From contig CAMWLD010000006.1 of NCBI GenBank assembly GCA_947175005.1, positions 1 through 19,882 of the forward strand: a stretch of 19,882 nt of DNA, given 5' to 3'. The DNA comes from an uncultured Ruminococcus sp. (lineage in GTDB: Bacteria; Bacillota; Clostridia; Oscillospirales; Ruminococcaceae). The notes below the pieces were generated by a model. That model worked only from the letters and a program-made list of their open reading frames with translations, searched no databases and had not been told where the DNA came from. The position numbers and the translations under genes are program-made. This document shows positions 13,864-19,882 of this stretch, piece after piece; the first letter of the stretch is position 1, and every line of letters starts with the position of its first letter.

Positions 13864-14975
13864 TGCTTGCCGAACTTCTCGGAGATCTCACCCATAAGCT
13901 CGGGAATCTTTATGCTTTGAGGGCAGTGCTCTGTGCAAACACCGCAGGAAACGCAGCCCGAGGGCTTTCCCTCGCTTTTGATATGCTCAAATTCCCATGA
14001 AGCCCAGTCGCCGTCGGTCTTGATGTGGTTGTAGACCCGCAGAAATTCGGGAATGTTTATCTGTGACGGGCAGCTGTCCGTGCAGTACCGACAGGCAGTG
14101 CAGGGAATGACAAGCTTGTTGCGGAACACGTCGCAGGCGGTAAACAGCAGCCTTTCCTCTTCTTCGGTCAGGGAAGCATCGTCCGCAAAGGTGTTCAGAT
14201 TATCCTCCAACTGCGACATGTCGGACATTCCGCTGAGTATCATCATAACATTGTCCAGACCTTTCAGCCACCTGAACGCCCATGAAGCAATGCTCCTATC
14301 GGGGTAACGTTTTTTCAGCAGTTCGTTTGCCTCGGGGGAAAGCTCCGCCAGTCTGCCGCCCCGCACAGGCTCCATTACGACCACGGGAATGCCCATACTC
14401 TTCAGCAGCTCATACTGCTCCTTTGTATTGCCGTATTTCCAGTCATAGTAATTGATCTGAAGCTGTGCAAAATCCCACTTGCGGTATTCTGCAAATTCTT
14501 TTAAGGTCTTAGTGGAGCAGTGAGCGGAAAAACCTAAATATTTTACCTTGCCCAGCGCTTTTTGTTCCTCGAAATATTTTACCGAGCCGCCGTCAATATA
14601 TTTCTTTGCCGAATCGTCCCCCACTGAATGGATAAGGTAAAAATCCACATAGTCGGTTTTCAGTTTCTTCAGCTGCTCTGCAAAAACCGCCTTATAATCG
14701 GGGTTTGCGGCAATAAAGAACTTTGTCGCCAGATAAAAGCTTTCCCTGGGGTAGCGGCTCACAAGAGCGTCTCCCAAAAAGCTTTCCGACTTGCCGCTGT
14801 GGTAAACATATGCCGTATCGTAGTAGTTGACCCCTGCCGCCATTGCCTTGTCGATAATAGCAGAAGCACGTTCGAAATCAATGTCGCCGTCGCCCTTTCC
14901 CGGTATCAGAGGCAGCCGCATATTGCCCATGCCCAGCCCCGACAGCTTGATGTTTTGGAAATTTTTCATCATCAT
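13860..14975 (-). CDS. Aldo/keto reductase with C-terminal 2x[4Fe-4S] domain
   Basis: A 371-residue oxidoreductase of the COG1453 type, cytoplasmic. Residues 8-285 form the aldo/keto reductase barrel, with the catalytic tetrad visible as Asp53, Tyr58 (DTAYVYHSGKSE), Lys85 (ATKF) and His116 (YLIHS). Residues 292-351 hold two ferredoxin-type cluster motifs: C292-x2-C295-x2-C298-x3-C302 and C341-x2-C344-x2-C347-x3-C351. Fusion of the barrel to ferredoxin clusters is common in anaerobes and suggests coupling to ferredoxin; the substrate is unknown. The frame is open for 21 more codons upstream, but ATG 14975 is chosen because GGGAGGAT lies five bases before it and the protein then begins at the normal family position. 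It is first of a likely unit with the unknown and LRR genes, as no terminator separates them. Confidence 0.9.
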   Translation of the reverse strand: MMMKNFQNIKLSGLGMGNMRLPLIPGKGDGDIDFERASAIIDKAMAAGVNYYDTAYVYHSGKSESFLGDALVSRYPRESFYLATKFFIAANPDYKAVFAEQLKKLKTDYVDFYLIHSVGDDSAKKYIDGGSVKYFEEQKALGKVKYLGFSAHCSTKTLKEFAEYRKWDFAQLQINYYDWKYGNTKEQYELLKSMGIPVVVMEPVRGGRLAELSPEANELLKKRYPDRSIASWAFRWLKGLDNVMMILSGMSDMSQLEDNLNTFADDASLTEEEERLLFTACDVFRNKLVIPCTACRYCTDSCPSQINIPEFLRVYNHIKTDGDWASWEFEHIKSEGKPSGCVSCGVCTEHCPQSIKIPELMGEISEKFGKQ

Positions 14976-15005
14976 AAAATGATCCTCCCTTTCTCGGACA
15001 GATTC

Positions 15006-15022
15006 TGCCAAAGTCATTGGCA
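15006..15022. promoter_or_regulatory. Operator-like palindrome upstream of aldo/keto reductase
   Basis: TGCCAA and TTGGCA form a perfect six-base inverted repeat around five bases, about 30 bases upstream of the start codon. It could be an operator or a leader hairpin. No regulator is encoded nearby. Confidence 0.4.
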
Positions 15023-15057
15023 AAACCGATCCTAACATACTTTTTTATAAAAACCGT

Positions 15058-15675
15058 TCATTCAAAGTAACCCCTGAACCGCTTATCTGTCGTACAAACC
15101 AGATAAACACCGCCAAATCCTACAATTCCCAAAAAAATATTGGGGATATAAAATGCACATTTCAGCTTGAAAAAATAATCCGAAGCGTCCTTAAGCTCAT
15201 ATTCCGTATTGCTGCTTTTTTCCGTTAATACCAGCTTTTCATAACCGAATTTATTTTTATATTGCAAAATATAGTTATCGTTTTCCTTTTTCATTCCCCT
15301 CAGTTTCCGTGTAAAACTGTCTTGTCTGACGTGATCGCCCTTTGATATTTCGGGTTTGTTGGTTTTTGATATTTCATTACCGTAAAAATCACATTCGATA
15401 TAATCGTAAGAGCCTCTTTTGATATAGAGCCTGTCATTGGAATTTACATGTTCGATCAAATATACTTTATGGGAAAAGTCTTTGCAGTCGGCAAGTTCTT
15501 CATCGTCGAAAAAATACAGTTTCTTGTATTGATAATTTATAATATATTTTCCGTCACCGGATAATGCAAATTCTACAACATTATCACCTGTAATAAAACC
15601 AGCAAAAAGCAAAGTTTCCCACAAAATTATACAAATAACAGCGAATATCTTGAATGTTTTTTTGCTGACTTTCAT
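15058..15675 (-). CDS. Unknown protein with two membrane helices
   Basis: A 205-residue protein of unknown family. A basic N-terminus (MKVSKKTFK) leads into a membrane helix at about 9-29, and a second helix lies at 172-194, followed by a short basic tail. The segment between them (31-170) would lie outside the membrane; it is rich in Tyr, Lys and Asp, with beta-propeller-like phrases such as FALSGDGKYIINYQYKKLYFF. ATG 15675 is chosen over TTG 15696 because the AAGGGAG SD overlaps the TTG and suits the ATG. It lies between the GNAT gene and the aldo/keto reductase on the same strand with short gaps. No function is suggested by motif. Confidence 0.6.
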   Translation of the reverse strand: MKVSKKTFKIFAVICIILWETLLFAGFITGDNVVEFALSGDGKYIINYQYKKLYFFDDEELADCKDFSHKVYLIEHVNSNDRLYIKRGSYDYIECDFYGNEISKTNKPEISKGDHVRQDSFTRKLRGMKKENDNYILQYKNKFGYEKLVLTEKSSNTEYELKDASDYFFKLKCAFYIPNIFLGIVGFGGVYLVCTTDKRFRGYFE

Positions 15676-15813
15676 ATTTATATCATCTCCCTTCAATGCA
15701 TTTAATAAGGAAGCTTGATATTTCTTTTAAAATATCATACTCATTCCATGATTTGGAAATTTTTTATAATCATAATATAAATCCTTCTTTTCGGATAGAT
15801 ACTACCCAAGTTA

Positions 15814-16338
15814 CTAATATACTTTTTTGTATATCAGCATTCCATTGCCGTAAGGGTCATCTTCCGCTCCCGATTCTTCCCTGACAAATTCATAGCCGTT
15901 TTTTTCAAGAACTCTCACCGATGCATTATTCCCGTGCATGACCCGACCGTATAAAATATTTATTCCGAAGGTTTCGGCAATATAATTTGTCATTGCCCCT
16001 AAAAGCTCGGTAGCATAGCCCTTTCCGCTATACCTTTTACAAATCCCGTAGCCTATTTCCACCTCATTCGGATTCCCCAGAGCTTCATTTACACCCGTAT
16101 CGCCTATCAATTCGCCCGTACTCTTTAATTCAACAGCCAGCACATACGGCAAATGCTTGTTCTTTACACAGTCAATGTAGAAATCGACCGCTCCCCTTGC
16201 TTCTTCAATATCTGCATAGCTTTCATTGGGGATCCACTTTTTTACATCTTCCTCCAAGTGGTTTTTATACAGATCTATAGCGTCGTCAGGCTCAAATTTT
16301 CTGATCTTCAAATGCTCTGTTTCAAATATGTACTCCAT
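15814..16338 (-). CDS. GNAT acetyltransferase, RimJ/RimL-like
   Basis: A 174-residue single-domain N-acetyltransferase (Acetyltransf_3 type) using acetyl-CoA. It opens with the family phrase TEHLKIRKFEPDDA (7-20). The acetyl-CoA pyrophosphate-binding motif is RYSGKGYATELL (102-113), preceded by the strand EVEIGYGI. The later NNASVRVLEKNGYEFV (137-152) is the usual Asn-x-x-S helix and following strand. The target may be a ribosomal protein, another protein N-terminus, or a small amine; sequence alone cannot tell. The start has a GGGGG-containing SD about seven bases upstream. The stop is followed by no clear terminator. Confidence 0.9.
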   Translation of the reverse strand: MEYIFETEHLKIRKFEPDDAIDLYKNHLEEDVKKWIPNESYADIEEARGAVDFYIDCVKNKHLPYVLAVELKSTGELIGDTGVNEALGNPNEVEIGYGICKRYSGKGYATELLGAMTNYIAETFGINILYGRVMHGNNASVRVLEKNGYEFVREESGAEDDPYGNGMLIYKKVY

Positions 16339-16350
16339 TTACTATCCCCC

Positions 16351-16435
16351 TGACAGAAGCAAGAATTCATGAAAAAAGAAATTTCATGATTTGCACGGCA
16401 TAATGCAGGTTTTTTCTTGCCTCCTGCCTCTGTCA
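16351..16435. repeat. Palindromic element with heptamer copy 5 (FNT stop)
   Basis: The ends form an imperfect inverted repeat: TGACAG...GCAAGAA on the left (16351-16365) and TTCTTGC (16414-16420) with TCTGTCA (16429-16435) on the right. Inside is a second stem, TCATGAAA with TTTCATGA (16367-16374 with 16382-16389). On the minus strand the FNT stop TGA is followed by CA and then units GAGGCAG and GAGGCAA, so this is the heptamer family carried in a hairpin. Confidence 0.6.
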
Positions 16436-17056
16436 ACTTTTAGCAAAACCCTTGCGCACAAACGGAATAAACATTCCACCCAGCGCATTTCCCGCCGACA
16501 TGACCAGCAGATAGCCGAAAGCCTTTGCCGACCAGCAAGCGCCCACCGAGAAATAGAACATATTCGCAACGCAGTGTTCATATCCGCTTAATATAAACAC
16601 CATAACAGGCAGGAAAACCGCCAGCATTTTTCCCACGGGGTTTTCGATCTTCTTGAACCCGTCCGCCGCAATGAACATAAGCATTCCGCAGAAAAATGCC
16701 AGTATCAGAATGCTGACAAGATTATCCGCAAGCTTTGTTTCGCACAGTCCCGCAGCCTTTTCGCTTATCCCGCTTATGCGTGTGCAGAGTATCATGCAGC
16801 CCATAATAAACGTTCCCGCAAGATTTCCCGCCCAGATTATCAGCAGGTCAAGCAGATATGAGGGCTTGTTTTCCACAGCATAGCCCACTTTGCCCGTGAA
16901 CAGGTTGAAACCGAACGAAAGTATGACGAAAAGTCCCGTGCCGAAAAGGAACGACCCTACATACTTGCTGTCGCAGGAAAGGTAGACAACTCCCCCTATC
17001 CCGATAGCAAAGCCCGTCAGCACCGCTCTAAGAAAAATATCAATAAATCTTTTCAT
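16433..17056 (-). CDS. Formate/nitrite transporter (FNT) family channel, short form
   Basis: A 207-residue membrane protein of the FNT family, which moves small monovalent anions such as formate, nitrite or hydrosulfide. About six helices are visible. Diagnostic blocks are GYEHCVANMFYFS (158-170), with the central channel His161, and GNALGGMF near the C-terminus (189-196). The protein is shorter than the usual 250-285 residues, mainly in its loops and termini. ATG 17056 is chosen over GTG 17065 because GTGGGGTG precedes the ATG at suitable distance and overlaps the GTG. It lies about 80 bases downstream of the ABC ATPase with no terminator between, so read-through is possible. Formate is the most likely substrate in a fermentative anaerobe, but this is inference. 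Confidence 0.85.
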   Translation of the reverse strand: MKRFIDIFLRAVLTGFAIGIGGVVYLSCDSKYVGSFLFGTGLFVILSFGFNLFTGKVGYAVENKPSYLLDLLIIWAGNLAGTFIMGCMILCTRISGISEKAAGLCETKLADNLVSILILAFFCGMLMFIAADGFKKIENPVGKMLAVFLPVMVFILSGYEHCVANMFYFSVGACWSAKAFGYLLVMSAGNALGGMFIPFVRKGFAKS

Positions 17057-17137
17057 TATGTACACCCCACAGGTTAATTTATAATTATTTTATATTCTCA
17101 AATTTTTATATATGTCCGAAAAACTGTGATTCATTGG

Positions 17138-17767
17138 CTAAAGCTGCACGATCTCGCCCTTGAGCAGTTCACAGTCCTCCTTATGGTGAGTGACACCTAT
17201 AAACAGGCGGTCTCCAAGGCTTTCACGAATGACCTTTCCCGTTGCAAGACGGTTTTCGGGGTCTATACCCGTGAAAGGTTCGTCCATGAGCACCAGTCCC
17301 GAGGGAACGCACAAAGCCCGTACTATAGCCGTCCGCCGCTTCATTCCTCCGGAAAATCCCCTGACGGGGCGGGTCATATCCTCTTCGGGTATTCCCGTTG
17401 CCACGAGCATTTGACGGATATGCTGCCGTTCATTCCTGCGGCGTTCGCTGCGTTTTTCGCTGCGAGAATCGCAATGGCGCTCACTATGGGAGTTCAGAGC
17501 AAGCAGGCAGTTATCCTCGGGGGAAAGCTCCTCGAAAAGTCTGTCCTCCTGAAACACCATGGAAACTCCCCCGGGAGGGATATCCTCAATGCTCCCCTCA
17601 AAGCTTTCCAGCCCTGCAATTATCCGCAGCAGGGTGGTCTTTCCGCAGCCCGACTCCCCCATTATCCACACAGCGCCGCTGTTCGGCAGTTCAAGACTGT
17701 AATTATCCAAAACCCTTTTTTCTCCCGAATCCGTGGGATAGGTTTTGGTGATATTTTTAAGCTTCAT
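17138..17767 (-). CDS. ABC transporter ATPase, nitrate/sulfonate-type
   Basis: A 209-residue ABC nucleotide-binding protein. Walker A is GESGCGKTT (37-45), the Q-loop glutamine is Gln73 (VFQED), the signature is FSGGMKRR (138-145), Walker B is LVLMDEP (158-164) with Glu163, and the switch histidine lies in VTHH (192-195). The ATP-binding machinery is therefore complete. The signature has Met where Gln is usual. The helical domain contains a strongly basic insert (about 95-115, RSEKRSERRRNER). Sequence style is closest to SsuB/TauB-type importers. No permease or binding protein is present beside it. Its ATG overlaps the flippase stop in an ATGA, so the two are translationally coupled. Partner unknown. 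Confidence 0.88.
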   Translation of the reverse strand: MKLKNITKTYPTDSGEKRVLDNYSLELPNSGAVWIMGESGCGKTTLLRIIAGLESFEGSIEDIPPGGVSMVFQEDRLFEELSPEDNCLLALNSHSERHCDSRSEKRSERRRNERQHIRQMLVATGIPEEDMTRPVRGFSGGMKRRTAIVRALCVPSGLVLMDEPFTGIDPENRLATGKVIRESLGDRLFIGVTHHKEDCELLKGEIVQL

Positions 17768-19263
17768 CGCCGTTCACCGTAGTCAGAATGGGCATGGGCA
17801 TTGCCGACATTGCCCGCATTGCCCATATTGCCCTGTGCATTTTGAGGCTGTCTGACAGTTCCCCGTGAAAGTATCTTCCGCAGGGTCTTTATCACAGCGT
17901 CCATATTGTAAATAAGGCTTACCGCAAAGCAAAGTATCACCCACAATACCCACAGCTTGGGAGCTTTTGCGATTAGAACGCACATAAACACGGTTATCCC
18001 CGTGTTGACTATCAGCCGCAGGTAATCCACCTTAAAGAAAATATACTGCCTTGCGTCAAACAAGCGCACCGCAAAGCAAGCGAAATAAGCCGCCGCCGTG
18101 GCAATGGCTGCGCCGTACATTCCGTGCTTGGGGATAAGGACAATATTTAATATAATGTTCACAACTGCCGCAATAAGGGCGGTAACACAGGAATTGACCG
18201 ACTTTTTTTTGGTAGTGTAGACCGATGAAAGGAACTGGCAGAAGCACTGGAAAAGCATTGCCGCCACCAATATCGGCACAACGGGGTATACGGTAAAATA
18301 ATCCTTGCCGTTTTCGCCGTTGCCCGTAAGTACAAAGGTCAGGGGCTTTATAAGCATAATAAGCCCTGCCGCCGCTATGAACATAAGGGAGGTATACGCC
18401 CCGAAAACATTTTCGTAAAATTTCCCTAAAGTGCGGCTGTTGCGCTCTTCAATGGAGGACATCTGCCATGCCTGGTAAAATATGGTTGTGACCAGCATCA
18501 GCAGGGTGGGCAGCTTATATCCCGAGGAATATATCCCGCTTTCGCCGCTTCCGACCATATATGTCATGAACCACCTGTCCGAAGAAGATGTGACCCACCA
18601 AAGCATATATGTGGGAATGAGAGGGGCTGCAAAACACAGCATTTCCCATGCGGTCTTCCTGTCGAAAAATTTCATATGCAGGCACTGCCCCAGCCTTGCA
18701 ATGACCGTAAGCAGGGCAAGAGATATGGCGTCGGAAATGATAAAGCCCATAACATAGCCCTTTACGCCCATATGCAGCCCTGCCACCATAATAAGATTTA
18801 CGATAAGCTGCACGAACACGGCAAAAACGCCGTCCGCAAGATAAAGCTTTATAGCGCCCTGCGCCCGCACGAACTGGGACGCAATTTGTCTGAAGCAGCT
18901 GAAATAACAGTAGACATACAGCAGAAAGCTGTAGCCCGCAAACACGCTGATATTGGCAACCAAGGGCGTAAACAGCATAAAAATGCTCATGCCGCCCAGC
19001 ACGAAAAGGCAAGCGCAGGTGTAGATCTTCCGTTTGTCGTATTCCTTTGCCATGCCGAAGCGGATAACAGCGTCCGCCATGGAGAATGTGACCATGGGCA
19101 CCAGCATATTGACCGTGCTGTAAATAAGCTCGGCGATGTTGAATTCTTCCTTGGGAATGTATCTGAGGTACAGCCCCGTAAGCAGAAATCCCACAAGCTT
19201 CGACAGCAGCTGACCCACGCCGAAGATAAGGGTATTTCCCATTAGCTTTTGATATTTATTCAT
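17764..19263 (-). CDS. Polysaccharide flippase (MOP superfamily)
   Basis: A 499-residue membrane protein with about 12-14 hydrophobic helices. It begins with the family opening (NKYQKLMGNTLIFGVGQL) and is most like Wzx-type flippases that move lipid-linked sugars across the membrane. The frame is open for 19 more codons upstream, but ATG 19263 is chosen because AGGGAG lies nine bases before it and the family begins there. The cytoplasmic tail ends in a short repeat of Gly-Asn-x, encoded by 9-bp tandem units at about 17791-17834, then HAHSDYGERR. Glycosyltransferase genes that usually accompany such flippases are not in the window. The stop overlaps the ABC ATPase start by four bases. Confidence 0.9.
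   Translation of the reverse strand: MNKYQKLMGNTLIFGVGQLLSKLVGFLLTGLYLRYIPKEEFNIAELIYSTVNMLVPMVTFSMADAVIRFGMAKEYDKRKIYTCACLFVLGGMSIFMLFTPLVANISVFAGYSFLLYVYCYFSCFRQIASQFVRAQGAIKLYLADGVFAVFVQLIVNLIMVAGLHMGVKGYVMGFIISDAISLALLTVIARLGQCLHMKFFDRKTAWEMLCFAAPLIPTYMLWWVTSSSDRWFMTYMVGSGESGIYSSGYKLPTLLMLVTTIFYQAWQMSSIEERNSRTLGKFYENVFGAYTSLMFIAAAGLIMLIKPLTFVLTGNGENGKDYFTVYPVVPILVAAMLFQCFCQFLSSVYTTKKKSVNSCVTALIAAVVNIILNIVLIPKHGMYGAAIATAAAYFACFAVRLFDARQYIFFKVDYLRLIVNTGITVFMCVLIAKAPKLWVLWVILCFAVSLIYNMDAVIKTLRKILSRGTVRQPQNAQGNMGNAGNVGNAHAHSDYGERR
17791..17834 (-). repeat. In-frame 9-bp minisatellite in flippase tail
   Basis: Nine-base units beginning ATTGCC (plus strand) repeat about four times and encode Gly-Asn-x on the minus strand. 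Unit length is a multiple of three, so copy-number changes would keep the frame and the ATGA overlap with the ABC ATPase. Confidence 0.65.
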
Positions 19264-19367
19264 TTTGTTTTTCTCCCTGCTGATTGTGGCAATTTGCCTT
19301 TGCCTGCAATTTGCCTGCACATTGCTGCTTAAAGCACATAGGTGCGTTCATAGGTATATATATTTTA

Positions 19368-19376
19368 ATTATAGCA
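19368..19376 (-). promoter_or_regulatory. Flippase extended -10 promoter
   Basis: On the minus strand TGC precedes TATAAT (19368-19373), an extended -10. The -35 region (TTCCAT) is weak. The leader is about 100 bases and contains the repeated word GGCAAATTGC. Confidence 0.65.
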
Positions 19377-19474
19377 TACTCTTCCCGAAAATGGAAGTGG
19401 ATTGACGAATTTTTTATAAATTGTTAATATTTTGCACGCTGTGTTTATTTCGGCAAACCGTTTAATATGATAAA

Positions 19475-19528
19475 AGGCAAGAGGCAGGACAAAAAATCCT
19501 GCTTCCTGCCTCTTGCCTCCTGCCTCTA
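19475..19528 (-). repeat. Heptamer array copy 6 forming a hairpin (BspA-like stop)
   Basis: On the minus strand the stop TAG begins the array: TA followed by units GAGGCAG, GAGGCAA, GAGGCAG and GAAGCAG. Beyond it, 19475-19489 is the exact complement of 19504-19518 over 15 bp, so part of the array exists in both orientations and folds into a strong hairpin with T-runs. It probably doubles as the gene's terminator. Confidence 0.8.
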
Positions 19529-19882
19529 ATTGCGGTCATCTGCGCCGCAAACGGTGCAGATACCATTTACATAATCGTGACCCGCAGAGTTTTGGGGATA
19601 TTCACAAATATATTTGAAGGGTATTTTTTCCTTTTCGGCGTAACGTTTCACATTCTCACCGCTGCAGCCGTAGATCGTTAGCCCGGTGCAGCCGGAAAAT
19701 GTGCCTCTCCCTATTATGACGCTTTCGGGAATTACTGCGCTTTTTAAACCGGTACAGTTCATAAAAGCATTCCAACTTATGCTTGTAACACTGTCGGGAA
19801 TTATTATTTTTTCCAATTTTTCACACGATCTGAAAGCATTATCCCCTATAGTCATAAGACCCTCCGAAAATACTGCGCTTGT
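19526..19882 (-). CDS. BspA-type leucine-rich-repeat surface protein, C-terminal part
   Basis: Partial gene: the reading frame is open to the right edge of the window, so the start is missing. The 118 visible residues hold BspA-type repeats (LRR_5), recognisable by IGDNAFRSCEKLEKIIIPDSVTSI and GRGTFSGCTGL, with about 23 residues per repeat. The repeats end in the typical cap IYGCSGENVKRYAEKEKIPF. A short tail follows (HDYVNGICTVCGADDRN) with a Cys-x2-Cys pair, a tail type seen in clostridial surface proteins. Secretion cannot be judged without the N-terminus. Such proteins usually act at the cell surface in adhesion or binding. Unlike the LRR gene at 12213-13118, this one belongs to the secreted BspA class by its repeat consensus. 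Confidence 0.85.
   Translation of the reverse strand, partial: TSAVFSEGLMTIGDNAFRSCEKLEKIIIPDSVTSISWNAFMNCTGLKSAVIPESVIIGRGTFSGCTGLTIYGCSGENVKRYAEKEKIPFKYICEYPQNSAGHDYVNGICTVCGADDRN

Noticed and set aside
17126..17782. 218-codon plus-strand frame opposite the ABC ATPase
   Set aside because: The minus strand carries intact Walker A, signature and Walker B motifs; the plus frame has no domain.

Overview
The window reads as chromosomal DNA of an anaerobic Clostridia-class Firmicute, most like a Ruminococcus-type member of the Oscillospiraceae. That is an inference from gene content: a pyrophosphate-type phosphofructokinase, a HAAS-type membrane protein, a YpsA/DUF1273-like SLOG protein, a BspA-type leucine-rich-repeat surface protein, an aldo/keto reductase carrying two ferredoxin clusters, and GC-rich intergenic hairpins. 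Strong purine-rich Shine-Dalgarno (SD) sites and extended -10 promoters (TGnTATAAT) agree. I see no rRNA, tRNA, prophage, insertion sequence or CRISPR array.

Layout. 188-883 (+): four-helix HAAS protein, closed by a bidirectional terminator it shares with the convergent alanine racemase gene alr (988-2184, -). Between alr and the divergent SLOG gene (2368-3333, +) lies an inverted pair of AT-rich heptamer arrays. 3334-3827 is a long leader for glycogen phosphorylase (glgP, to 6224, +), followed by a 44-residue membrane peptide and a strong terminator. 6516-6932 holds only structured GC-rich repeat DNA. Everything after that is on the minus strand. In transcription order from the right edge these are: a BspA-like protein cut by the window end; a polysaccharide flippase overlapping an ABC ATPase; a short FNT channel; a GNAT acetyltransferase; a two-helix unknown protein; an aldo/keto reductase followed by a tiny ORF, an unknown protein and an LRR protein; a CwlJ-like hydrolase with a GerQ-like coat protein; a chemoreceptor; and the PPi-type phosphofructokinase.

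Functional links. GlgP releases glucose-1-phosphate without spending ATP, and the phosphofructokinase appears to use pyrophosphate instead of ATP, so the two suit ATP-sparing glycolysis. The phosphofructokinase leader carries a cre-like site and a palindrome inside a promoter-like sequence, suggesting carbon-source control. The CwlJ-like and GerQ-like genes lie 38 bp apart, in the same order as the Bacillus spore germination pair, so spore formation is plausible for this organism.

The most unusual signal is non-coding: a heptanucleotide tandem-repeat family (consensus GAGGYWR) present at six sites. At four of them it supplies or abuts the stop codon of a gene; at the other two it lies just upstream of a start codon. 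A second, AT-rich heptamer family (AATTAAT) accompanies it.
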